Shown here: one piece after another, positions 1 to 8,551 of the stretch
Layout: each line of letters starts with the position of its first letter
Position numbering within the stretch: the first letter of the stretch is position 1
Assembly: GCA_963665525.1 (NCBI GenBank)
Contig: OY762280.1
Coordinates: 1,550,001-1,614,000 of the forward strand
Source: UBA12077 sp963665525
GTDB taxonomy: Bacteria > Bacteroidota > Bacteroidia > Bacteroidales > UBA12077
DNA length: 64,000 bases
Direction of reading: 5' to 3'
Position numbers and translations under genes: made by a program
The notes under the pieces: model-generated
The model's input: only the letters and a program-made list of their open reading frames with translations
Told to the model about the DNA's origin: nothing
The model's database searches: none

Positions 1-1
1 T

Positions 2-1261
2 ATGATTTACAATGTAATGAAACACATTATAAATCAAACGATTCCTGAAAAAGTAATAAATTCGGGTGAATATGACTGGAATCCAATGGAAAATAAAGCA
101 TATCAAGCAGGAAACGAAGTTCAGTTATCAGCTGAACCTGATACGCGTTATCAGCAAATACTTAATAACTTTCATGCTAATAAAAAAGCAGACGAATATT
201 ATACTGATTACAATACTTTTATAAAAAGAGCATTCTCTGGTTCAAAAGAGATTCCTCAAGAGGAAGTAGAACGTTTATTCGATGAGTATTTATCATCTCC
301 AGTTGTAAAAGAAGTTGGTGAACTAATCAGTAAACGTCTTGGTCGTGACCTTAGACCATATGACATTTGGTACGATGGATTTAAAGCAAGAAGTTCAATC
401 TCAGAAGAAACATTGAATGCACAAACTCAAAAGAAATATCCCAATGCTAAAGCTCTAGAAGCTGACTTAGTTAATATTCTTAAAAAACTAGGTTGGGAAA
501 AGAAACGTGCAGAATTCCTGGCTTCAAAAGTTTCTGTTGATGCTGCTCGTGGTTCTGGTCATGCCTGGGGAGCTCAAATGAAAGCAGAGAATGCACACCT
601 AAGAACACGTATCTCTGGTAAAGGAATGGATTATAAAGGATATAATATTGCAGTACATGAGTTTGGACATAATGTTGAACAAACCATCTCATTACACGAC
701 GTTGATTATTATATGATGAATGGTGTTCCAAACACAGCCTTTACAGAAGCATTAGCATTCTTATTTCAAAAAAGAGATTTACAATTATTAGGATATACCA
801 ATGATAATCCGGATAAAGAATACTTACAAACATTAGATTTATACTGGCAGGTATTTGAAATTATGGGAGTTTCAATGGTTGATATGAAAGTTTGGAAGTG
901 GTTATATGCTAACCCAGATGCCACTGCAAGCCAATTGAAAGAAGCTGTTATTTCCATTGCTAAAGAAGTTTGGAATAAATATTATGCAGAGGTTTATGGT
1001 AGTAATGATGAACCTATACTTGCAATTTATTCGCATATGATTAGTTCACCATTATACTTAGCTAATTATTCATTTGGTCATTTAATTGATTTCCAAATAG
1101 AACAATACTTAACAGGTAAAAATTTCTCTGATGAAGTGGATAGAATATGGAAAATAGGTAGAGTAACACCAGAAGCCTGGATGCAAAAAGCAGTTGGAGA
1201 AAATATCTCAATACAACCTATGATTGAAGCTACACAAGAAGCATTAAAACATATTAATTAG
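2..1261 (+). CDS. zinc metallopeptidase (gluzincin type), 5' partial
   Basis: C-terminal 419 residues of a probable zinc peptidase. An HEFGH motif at about residues 219-223 of the visible part supplies two His ligands and the catalytic Glu. A Glu at about 249 (FTEALAF) is placed to be the third ligand, as in gluzincins (M3/M32-like). The visible Met at base 2 is probably internal: no signal peptide or natural N-terminus is seen, so the start most likely lies upstream of the window. The gene is followed by a strong hairpin terminator. The substrate cannot be read from sequence. Confidence 0.8.
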   Translation: MIYNVMKHIINQTIPEKVINSGEYDWNPMENKAYQAGNEVQLSAEPDTRYQQILNNFHANKKADEYYTDYNTFIKRAFSGSKEIPQEEVERLFDEYLSSPVVKEVGELISKRLGRDLRPYDIWYDGFKARSSISEETLNAQTQKKYPNAKALEADLVNILKKLGWEKKRAEFLASKVSVDAARGSGHAWGAQMKAENAHLRTRISGKGMDYKGYNIAVHEFGHNVEQTISLHDVDYYMMNGVPNTAFTEALAFLFQKRDLQLLGYTNDNPDKEYLQTLDLYWQVFEIMGVSMVDMKVWKWLYANPDATASQLKEAVISIAKEVWNKYYAEVYGSNDEPILAIYSHMISSPLYLANYSFGHLIDFQIEQYLTGKNFSDEVDRIWKIGRVTPEAWMQKAVGENISIQPMIEATQEALKHIN

Positions 1262-1280
1262 ATGTAAATCAATAAAATAT

Positions 1281-1312
1281 AAAGGACTGGCAATAAATGT
1301 CAGTCCTTTTTT
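1281..1312 (+). terminator. Rho-independent terminator after the metallopeptidase
   Basis: A stem of about 12 bp (AAAGGACTG core pairing with CAGTCCTTT) has a 5-nt loop and a T-tract, 20 nt after the stop codon. Confidence 0.85.
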
Positions 1313-1413
1313 GTTATAATAAAGGCTTACGGCTTAAAACAAATCATTTTTTTTATAAATACATCTGATGATTTTTTTATATCTTTAACCATTGGCAAGA
1401 AAACATAAATATT

Positions 1414-3120
1414 ATGAGCGCACAATTTTCGTTAAAAGCTAGATTTGGTATGATTCCTAAAACTTCTGTTTTAGAAGAAAAAGAAAATAAGTTAAAACAG
1501 GAATATGCTGATTTTAATGAGTATACCGAATCGGAAGAATTAGCAAGATATAAAGAACTTGAAGCATTTGTAACTTCTAAAGAGTTCGAAGATATTAAAA
1601 AGGAAATAAATGCCAAGAAATATCCAGGATCGGAACCTTTCGGAAAAGAAAAGAAATATAAAGATCTAAAGAAATCTAAAAGGATTAAAACCTTTTACCT
1701 GGTAAGAGATTCACAGGAGCTTAAAGACTATGAATCATTTAAAGATTCTGATAAACTTGCCAATTATCAAGAACTTGATCAATTCTTTACCTCTCCTGAA
1801 TTTGAAGAGTTTAAAAAATCTTTAATTCAACAAAAAGCAGATAAAACAAAGGATATTAAGGATAAGCAAGCAAAATACAAAGAACTTAAAAAAAAATACA
1901 GCTGGTATTATAAATTAAAGAACTCATCCAAATTAGAGAACCCTAAATTCCAGGAAACAGATCAGTATAAGAAGTTTCAGGAATTAGACGGTTCTGAAGA
2001 AATAAACAGCTTCGAAGAATTAGAAAAAGAAATAAACTCAAGCGAATTTAGAACACATATTACAGAAGTTAAGAACATAAAATTTGCGAACACCGAGGAG
2101 TTTAAGAAGCAACAAGAATATAAGTCCTTAAAAAAATCAGCTGAAATAAAACAATATTTTAAGTTTAAAGATTCTGAAAAGCTTAAAATATATCATGAAT
2201 TAAACAAATCACATGAGATTGCTGATTATGAAGAATTAGAGGCTTATATTAACTCTGATGAGTTTAAAGAAGAAAAGAAATATTTACTTACCAAAGATAA
2301 ATTTAAGCTTTCGGAAGAATTTAAACAGGCTGAAGAGTTTAAGCAGCTTAAAAACTCTGAAAAAATCAAGTGGTATCTTAAACTTGAAAAACAGAACGAC
2401 TTCGATAAGTTACAAGAGTGGGAAATTACATTTGAAGAGAATTTTGAAACCAATAATCTAGATTCTGAAAAATGGATGACTGGTTATTACTGGGGACAAA
2501 ATCTATTGAATGATAATTATGTTCAGGCCAATGAAAAACAATTTTTTACAAATAATAATTTAGAAGTTAATAACAGTAATTTAAAGATTGTTACGAAACA
2601 AGAAAAAGTACAGGGTAAAGTTTGGGATCCAGCTATGGGATTCTACTCTCGTGATTTTGATTATACTTCAGGTTTAGTAAACACAGGTCAGTTCTTTAGA
2701 CAGCAATACGGCTTATTTAAGGCTAAAATTAAAGTAAATCACTCCTATCCTGTTCATCATGCTTTTTGGTTATTAGGAGAGAAAATAACACCTGAAATTG
2801 ATATTTTTAAGTATGGTAAAAAATCGGCTTCCAAACTGGAAGTTGCAAATTATTGGAATGGCGATGGTAATATAAAACAGAATAAAAAGGCTTTAGGAGG
2901 ACTAAACTTTTCAAAGGACTATTTTATTTATTCGTTGGAATGGACTAAAGAAAAACTTACCTGGAAAATTAACGATGTAGTGCTATATGAACAAACACAA
3001 GGTATACCAGAAGAACCTATGTATATTGTACTTAGTTCAGGAATAAGCCATGAAGGTAATCCAATGGTTCCATGTACAATGGAAGTAGACTGGGTTAGAG
3101 CCTATAAAAGACCTGAATAA
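1414..3120 (+). CDS. four helical repeats plus GH16-like domain
   Basis: 568 residues. Residues 40-336 form four tandem units of about 72, 82, 72 and 71 residues (starting near 40, 112, 194 and 266). They are rich in Lys and Glu and share the pattern S-x-E-[LI]-x-x-Y-x-E-L-E, then S-x-E-F, then Y-K-x-L-K-K-S. From about 340 to the end is a GH16 (laminarinase/agarase type) jelly roll: AFWLLGEK, then PEIDIFKYG, ending in DWVRAYKRP. The usual GH16 signature is E-x-D-x-x-E. Here it is E461-I-D463-I-F-K466, so the acid/base Glu is replaced by Lys. No signal peptide is evident. A non-catalytic carbohydrate-binding or scaffold role is possible (inference). Confidence 0.75.
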   Translation: MSAQFSLKARFGMIPKTSVLEEKENKLKQEYADFNEYTESEELARYKELEAFVTSKEFEDIKKEINAKKYPGSEPFGKEKKYKDLKKSKRIKTFYLVRDSQELKDYESFKDSDKLANYQELDQFFTSPEFEEFKKSLIQQKADKTKDIKDKQAKYKELKKKYSWYYKLKNSSKLENPKFQETDQYKKFQELDGSEEINSFEELEKEINSSEFRTHITEVKNIKFANTEEFKKQQEYKSLKKSAEIKQYFKFKDSEKLKIYHELNKSHEIADYEELEAYINSDEFKEEKKYLLTKDKFKLSEEFKQAEEFKQLKNSEKIKWYLKLEKQNDFDKLQEWEITFEENFETNNLDSEKWMTGYYWGQNLLNDNYVQANEKQFFTNNNLEVNNSNLKIVTKQEKVQGKVWDPAMGFYSRDFDYTSGLVNTGQFFRQQYGLFKAKIKVNHSYPVHHAFWLLGEKITPEIDIFKYGKKSASKLEVANYWNGDGNIKQNKKALGGLNFSKDYFIYSLEWTKEKLTWKINDVVLYEQTQGIPEEPMYIVLSSGISHEGNPMVPCTMEVDWVRAYKRPE

Positions 3121-3139
3121 TCAGAATGTTAAAATATAG

Positions 3140-3173
3140 AAAAGCCTTCAAAAACGATTGAAGGCTTTTTTTA
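3140..3173. terminator. bidirectional terminator between convergent genes
   Basis: A stem of about 12 bp (AAAAGCCTTCAA with TTGAAGGCTTTT) is followed by T's on the plus strand. It lies between the GH16-like gene and the convergent STN-domain gene. Confidence 0.8.
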
Positions 3174-3196
3174 ATATGATGTCCAATAAATGCCAT

Positions 3197-4759
3197 TTAA
3201 TCTTCTTTCAATGCATTTAGTTTCTGCTGTATACGTACAAGAGCATCTTCAAGAGTCTCATCAGGGCTTATGTAGTTGTAATCTCCCCAAAACTGATGAT
3301 CGTATTGGAAATCTTCATCAATAAATACATCATGTGTTGAAATGGTTTCTACTCTGTCAAATCGTTTCACATCAATGGTGTCGATATTATTTGATGCAAA
3401 CTCAAAAACTGTTTTAAAATCAGTAGAGAAAAGTTTTCTTTTATACTTTACCTTAAAGTGAAGTTCTCCTCGAGCTAAGTTAATATAGTATTTATTGTTA
3501 AGGTTTCTATAATTAATAATATAGTTAACTTTGGTTGGTTTTACACGTGTTCCGAATTTCTTCCTAACAACTAATTTATTGCCAACCTTTTCAATTGCTT
3601 TAGGTGTTATACTAAAGTCAATAGCTACAATAGCCAGCGACTCGGTATTTACATATATTTTTCCTTCATAGGAATTTTCTTCAAGATACGATTCTGGTTT
3701 AAAATCGATAACATATGCCGACCCATCATCAAATTTGGTAATTGTACTTATATGATAATTATATAAATGAAAATATTCTTCCTTTAAAAAATACATTGGA
3801 TTCTTAATGGCATCTAGATATAAGCTGGCATATAAACCTCCTTTTAACTTCAATGAAATAGTATCATCTTTTGTAATATATTCATTCTTACGGCTTTTTA
3901 TCAATTTTATCTGATCTGAAAATAATCCTAAATACGGACTTTTATAAACCTTAATTATTGCTTCTGATATGGATTCTAATTCATCTTTATTTTTAACTAT
4001 CTCTCTATAAAAGGAAGTAATATAGTAAGGATTAGTATAATAATTATCTTTGATTTTATTGACAGATTCTTTTAAAATTGCACGCGCATCATTCACCCGA
4101 ATGACAACTTCTTTTAATTGAACAAGATCTTCTTCCAGGTATATTTTATTATTTATTAGGGACAATTGTTTTACTGGAATATATGAGTTTCTAAAGCCTA
4201 TATATGACACTACTAAAGTATCAGCCATATTCATATAATCAATTTTCAAATTAAAATTACCCTCTTCATTAGTAACAGTACCTATACTTTTTCCCAATAA
4301 AGATACATTAGCAAAGGGTAAAAACTCTCCTGATTTTTTATTATAGATACTTCCCCTTACTTGAATAAAATTTTGTTCTGATGAATAATAGTGATCAATG
4401 CTTAAAGTGTTTAAAGCATTTTTCTTTTGAATAATTATTTGTTTATCTGTTACATAAAAGCAAAGTGTAGAATCACTTAAAAGATTTCTTAAAATGGCTT
4501 GAACTGAGATATCTTCATAATTTGCTTTAATTAAATTTTCAGAAGCAACTAAATCAGCATTATAAGAGAATTCATAATGAATGATATCTCCTATTTCGTT
4601 TAAACCTTGATATAGGGTGATATTTTTTGTTTTGTATGATATAAGGCTATCTAGAACTGATTTGTTTTGTGAAAAAACTTGAAACGGATTAAAAATAAAC
4701 GCCATAATTCCTAACATAAGAATTATGGCGTTTGCTTTATTTTTTGGTTTGTTAATCAT
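3197..4759 (-). CDS. STN + CarboxypepD_reg domain surface protein
   Basis: 520 residues, exported. A hydrophobic N-terminus (about 10-30) ends near FSQ. It is followed by an STN domain (about 45-115, the secretin/TonB short N-terminal domain used in signalling to FecR proteins). Next come a CarboxypepD_reg beta-sandwich (about 133-215, GEFLPFANVSLLGKSIGTV) and about 300 residues resembling the C-terminal part of other Bacteroidota carboxypeptidase-regulatory-like proteins. There is no TonB plug or 22-strand barrel, and the length is far below that of a SusC or FecA protein. It sits directly downstream of the fecR- and fecI-like genes, so it probably gives or receives the signal for that pair (inference). 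Confidence 0.75.
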   Translation of the reverse strand: MINKPKNKANAIILMLGIMAFIFNPFQVFSQNKSVLDSLISYKTKNITLYQGLNEIGDIIHYEFSYNADLVASENLIKANYEDISVQAILRNLLSDSTLCFYVTDKQIIIQKKNALNTLSIDHYYSSEQNFIQVRGSIYNKKSGEFLPFANVSLLGKSIGTVTNEEGNFNLKIDYMNMADTLVVSYIGFRNSYIPVKQLSLINNKIYLEEDLVQLKEVVIRVNDARAILKESVNKIKDNYYTNPYYITSFYREIVKNKDELESISEAIIKVYKSPYLGLFSDQIKLIKSRKNEYITKDDTISLKLKGGLYASLYLDAIKNPMYFLKEEYFHLYNYHISTITKFDDGSAYVIDFKPESYLEENSYEGKIYVNTESLAIVAIDFSITPKAIEKVGNKLVVRKKFGTRVKPTKVNYIINYRNLNNKYYINLARGELHFKVKYKRKLFSTDFKTVFEFASNNIDTIDVKRFDRVETISTHDVFIDEDFQYDHQFWGDYNYISPDETLEDALVRIQQKLNALKED

Positions 4760-4807
4760 AAAAATTACGGCATATTAAAGGATTTTAATATACACATAAT
4801 TTTGTAA

Positions 4808-5833
4808 TTAACTCTCATGCTTTACAAGATAAATTTTATTATTAATATTTTCAGTCTTTAAATTAAAGGATAAACAGATTACATTTAAAACTGAATTAAT
4901 ATCCTGATCTCTAAATGTTGATGTATATTTTAGATTTAAAATATCTTCATTATTACATTCAATATCTGTTTTATACACCTTATTTAAAGTCTTAATAACA
5001 TTTTCTAGATTATCTTCATAAAAAACAATTTCCTTTGTTTTCCATGCCACAACATTTTTATCTGTATTCTTTTTCTTAGCTATTTCAACAGTATTTAATA
5101 TACCTACATCTCCAGGGTTTATTAAAATCTTTTCATCTCCATTTCGCAATCTTGAAAGTTGCACTAAGCCTGATTCTACAAAAACTTCAACGTTCTGCCC
5201 TGAAATATCAGAATTCACATTAAAAGATGTTCCTAATACTCTAACTTCAGCATTTTTAGTTTCTATAATAAAAGGTTGATCCGGATTTTTAGTTACATCA
5301 AAGAATGCTTCTCCTTCGAGTTTTACTCTTCGTTCGTTTTCTGCAAAGAAATTCTTGTAAGTAATTTTACTTTCTGAGTTTAAAACCACTACACTGCCAT
5401 CAGGCAATGTGATTTCTTTTCCTTGCTCATTCGCTGCTGCATATTCTAATACAATTTGGTGACTAGAGATTCTTTGATAAATTTTCGTTGAAAAGAATCC
5501 TATTCCAAGTAAAATAATTACAGTAGCAGCATATTGTAAAACCCTTCTAAATGATAAGGATCTTGTTTTATTCTCCTCAAATACCGGCAAATCTTGCTCA
5601 TCTTCCTGTATCCTATTCTTTACTTTTTCCCAAGCCGAGTCTACATTAACTTTATTCATCGATTTACTTAAATTAATAATTTCAAAATCTTTTTCTACTT
5701 GATTAAATAATATTTGGTTTTCATTACTTTCTTCTTTCCACTTAAATAATTCTTGGGTTTCTTCCGAGCTACATTCACCTGAATAATATTTGGCAAGTAA
5801 TTCCCAGTATTTTGTATTGTTATTTGTTTTCAT
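4808..5833 (-). CDS. FecR family anti-sigma factor
   Basis: 341 residues. A cytoplasmic N-terminal domain (about 1-95) precedes one membrane span (about 96-118, YAATVIILLGIGFF). The periplasmic FecR domain follows (TLPDGSVVVLNSESKITY, about 142-235), then a C-terminal DUF4974-like domain (KTLNKVYKTDI onward) that normally contacts the STN domain of the partner. It lies 22 nt after the sigma gene and 48 nt before the STN-domain gene. The order sigma, FecR, STN protein is the usual cell-surface signalling layout, apart from the missing receptor barrel. Confidence 0.9.
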   Translation of the reverse strand: MKTNNNTKYWELLAKYYSGECSSEETQELFKWKEESNENQILFNQVEKDFEIINLSKSMNKVNVDSAWEKVKNRIQEDEQDLPVFEENKTRSLSFRRVLQYAATVIILLGIGFFSTKIYQRISSHQIVLEYAAANEQGKEITLPDGSVVVLNSESKITYKNFFAENERRVKLEGEAFFDVTKNPDQPFIIETKNAEVRVLGTSFNVNSDISGQNVEVFVESGLVQLSRLRNGDEKILINPGDVGILNTVEIAKKKNTDKNVVAWKTKEIVFYEDNLENVIKTLNKVYKTDIECNNEDILNLKYTSTFRDQDINSVLNVICLSFNLKTENINNKIYLVKHES

Positions 5834-5855
5834 AATTTTTCCCCTTTCAAATTAT

Positions 5856-6407
5856 TTAAACTACTTCAGCATATTCTTTCAGTTGTGATCTGAAATGTTT
5901 TAGTGCTTTCCCCATGTTGGCTTCAACTGTTTTAATTGATATTGACAGTTTCTCAGCAATTTCGTGATATTTGAGGCCTTCATACCTGCTCATCTTAAAA
6001 ATCTCACGGCATCTTTCCGGCAGCGAATTTAATGCTTTATTTATTACTTTGGATAACTCTTTGGCATTTAACTCATCTGATGGTGTGATACTTTCATTTA
6101 CATAATGAGATTTGTAATAATTTTCATATTTAATATCTAAAGAACGTGTTCGTAGTACTTGTAAACAGTTATTTCTTACAGCAGTAAATAAATATGCTTT
6201 TAATGATGATGTAATGTTTAAAGTATTCCTGTTTTTCCAAATATTATAAAATGTATCTTGTACCACCTCTTCTGATTGCTCTATATTCTTTACATACTTT
6301 ATGGCAAACTGACAAAGCATCTCATAATATTCCCTAAAAACAATCTCAAATTGCTTTATATCACCAATTTTAATTCTATTTAAAATCTTTTTATCCGTAA
6401 GATTCAT
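5856..6407 (-). CDS. ECF RNA polymerase sigma factor (Bacteroides FecI-like)
   Basis: 183 residues. Sigma region 2 is seen at about 30-65 (QSEEVVQDTFYNIW). Region 4 with its helix-turn-helix is at about 125-175 (LPERCREIF, YHEIAEKLSISIKTVEANM). It is the first gene of a three-gene operon with a FecR anti-sigma and an STN-domain protein, so it is expected to direct transcription of this operon and possibly others in response to an envelope signal. Confidence 0.92.
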   Translation of the reverse strand: MNLTDKKILNRIKIGDIKQFEIVFREYYEMLCQFAIKYVKNIEQSEEVVQDTFYNIWKNRNTLNITSSLKAYLFTAVRNNCLQVLRTRSLDIKYENYYKSHYVNESITPSDELNAKELSKVINKALNSLPERCREIFKMSRYEGLKYHEIAEKLSISIKTVEANMGKALKHFRSQLKEYAEVV

Positions 6408-6481
6408 AAAAATTAGCTATCGTTTATATTTAATTAAAATAAATAAATAATATTCTCTTTTACAAAATTCTGTCTTTTAAA

Positions 6482-6515
6482 ACTTATGGCCAGTCAACCC
6501 ATACTGACCATAAGT
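6482..6515 (-). terminator. possible terminator hairpin after the AEC transporter
   Basis: An inverted repeat ACTTATGG/CCATAAGT has a further 4-bp inner stem (CAGT/ACTG). On the minus strand it is followed by TTTTAAAAG. It is 170 nt beyond the AEC stop and 75 nt upstream of the sigma start, so it could also be a regulatory hairpin. The rest of the 277-nt gap shows nothing recognisable. Confidence 0.4.
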
Positions 6516-6684
6516 ACCCAATAATCACTCTGTTTAAGAACTAACCTTCACCCACAATCCAAAACTTTTATTTCATGTTTATTGTTTTCTAATACTTAGA
6601 TAATAAGGAATAGATTTACCCTATCATATTTTTAAAATATTTTAAAAAGTGAAAAGATTTATAAATTATGACTGTGATTGTATA

Positions 6685-7638
6685 TTAGAATATTTGAATA
6701 ATAAAAAATATTAATGGCAGTGTCGCTAATGATAAGATAGTAGATACAAATAGATTCTCTGTAGCATGTAAGTCATCGCTGTTAAACTTTTTAGCAAGTA
6801 CCACAACCATAGCCATGCATGGCATTGCTGTTTGCATCACAACAACTGTTTTTGCAATATTTCCAATTTCAAAATTAAATACTGAAGAAGTAATATTTAT
6901 AATAACTAAGAGTACAAATGGAATTAATAGCATTTTGTTAAAAACCAAAGTATAAATTTCAGGTTTTCGAAAAGCTTTTATCATTGGGTTTTGAGCTAAT
7001 ATAGCACCTACATATAACATTGCCAGATAAATGGTTGTTTTTCCCAGTCCTGCTAAAGGAGTGTATAGAAATGAAGGTATTTTAATTCCTATAATCAGCA
7101 TTATAATACCAAGGGCAAAAGCAATCGTATTCGGATTCACCAAATGTTTAAGACTTTCTTTAAAACTTAAATCCTTAGTATTATTAAATTCAAAAACTCC
7201 TACAGTCCAAATATAAATATCTTGGGTTAAGTGAAAAATAACCGCATAAAATAAACCTTCACCACCGGGAAATAAAGCTGAAAATAAAGGATATCCAAGA
7301 AATGCAACATTTCCTAGCATGGTATGAATAATATGAATATTTCCTTTCTTATCCTTAATTTTTAAAACAAACCTTGAAAGTTTTCCTGTTAAATAAAGCA
7401 ATATAATTCCAATATGAGCCAGAACAAAAACTAAAATGCTATTATTTAATACTTCTTTGTTTAGCTCAACATGCGTAACTGATGTAAGGATTAAAACAGG
7501 TAAAGTTATATTAAAAACAATGGCAGCTATGCTGTTTTTAACAGTTTCTGTAATTACTTTTAGTTTAGTTGCTATTACTCCAATAATTGCAAGAAGTGCA
7601 AGAATTAAAATTTGATTGCTTATAATTGAGAAGTACAT
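6685..7638 (-). CDS. AEC family transporter
   Basis: 317 residues from the ATG at 7638. About ten hydrophobic spans are arranged as in the auxin efflux carrier (AEC) family. The N-terminal part has the typical TITLPVLILTSVT-like stretch (seen as AAIVFNITLPVLILTSVT), and the C-terminal part has VVMQTAMPCMAMVVVLAKKF. The frame stays open 18 codons further to a TTG at 7692. The ATG fits better because the predicted first helix begins right after it. Bacterial family members move organic acids such as malate; the substrate here is not indicated. Confidence 0.85.
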   Translation of the reverse strand: MYFSIISNQILILALLAIIGVIATKLKVITETVKNSIAAIVFNITLPVLILTSVTHVELNKEVLNNSILVFVLAHIGIILLYLTGKLSRFVLKIKDKKGNIHIIHTMLGNVAFLGYPLFSALFPGGEGLFYAVIFHLTQDIYIWTVGVFEFNNTKDLSFKESLKHLVNPNTIAFALGIIMLIIGIKIPSFLYTPLAGLGKTTIYLAMLYVGAILAQNPMIKAFRKPEIYTLVFNKMLLIPFVLLVIINITSSVFNFEIGNIAKTVVVMQTAMPCMAMVVVLAKKFNSDDLHATENLFVSTILSLATLPLIFFIIQIF

Positions 7639-7744
7639 TTGCAATTTATTAGTTAGGGATACAAAGCTAAGAAAAGCAAAAAGCAGTACCAATTTTTTAA
7701 TATGTTATGTCGCTATTTCACATTTTATAATATTTTTAATGCGC

Positions 7745-8548
7745 TTAATTTCTGTTTAATACAATGTTGTTATTAAAGTCTTTTTCAGGTAGTAAACTCC
7801 AAAAGCGTTTAGGAAGGAATTGCATATGTACTTTAAGATTTTTTCTTTCTTTAATGTTTATGGTATCATAATAACTTTTCCATAACTTTTGAAAAAGCTT
7901 CTCGCTTACATGTAAAACATCATTATTTACTTTACCTGATTCAAAATTAACCTTCTGATTACCAATGGTTATTTCACGAACATTTTCCAAATCATAGTAA
8001 TACCCGTATTTTCTTTTTGTATCAAAAATAACCCACTTTTGGTCTGCAAATCGACTCCTAAAATGTCCCACAGTTAAAGGGATAACATTGTATTTTGGAT
8101 TAAATGATGCATAATATATATCGTCAATGGTTTTCTGAAAGCGTACAAACATGATTACTCGTTGAGCCTCTCGTCCTACTTTCTTCTGTACATTGGTTAT
8201 TTTAACTACATTTTCGTTACTAAAGTCCAATTCAACATTATAATTTGTTTCTATAATTAACTTTATATAATTATATATAACCAATTCAATATCTGACGAT
8301 TCAAAAAGATACGCTTTAAATATTCGATGACAATTATCGTTGTTTGTCTTCTCTTTTACTTGATTCCATATTTTTTCAAATTTCTCTGTATCTGCTGTTA
8401 TATAATGCTTTAGAGAGAACATATCATATTGAAATGATTTAGTACTTACAATTTTATCAGGTGTTATACCTCGCTCCAAAGCATCGTAAATGGCTGTTAA
8501 TAAGCCTTCAAAAGTTTGATCGTATATAAATATATTCATCATTCTCAT
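7745..8548 (-). CDS. TIGR03915 family putative DNA repair protein
   Basis: 267 residues. The N-terminus (IFIYDQTFEGLLTAIYDA) and the C-terminal DUF4130-type region (FNPKYNVIPLTVGHFRSRFADQKWVIFDTKR) match the TIGR03915 family. That family is nearly always encoded beside a radical SAM/HhH protein of family TIGR03916, and the same holds here with a 3-nt gap, implying one operon. In other bacteria this family carries a uracil-DNA-glycosylase-like module, so a base-excision role is likely, but the exact lesion is not known from sequence. The start may be at 8548, 8542 or 8539. Confidence 0.85.
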   Translation of the reverse strand: MRMMNIFIYDQTFEGLLTAIYDALERGITPDKIVSTKSFQYDMFSLKHYITADTEKFEKIWNQVKEKTNNDNCHRIFKAYLFESSDIELVIYNYIKLIIETNYNVELDFSNENVVKITNVQKKVGREAQRVIMFVRFQKTIDDIYYASFNPKYNVIPLTVGHFRSRFADQKWVIFDTKRKYGYYYDLENVREITIGNQKVNFESGKVNNDVLHVSEKLFQKLWKSYYDTINIKERKNLKVHMQFLPKRFWSLLPEKDFNNNIVLNRN

Positions 8549-8551
8549 ATT

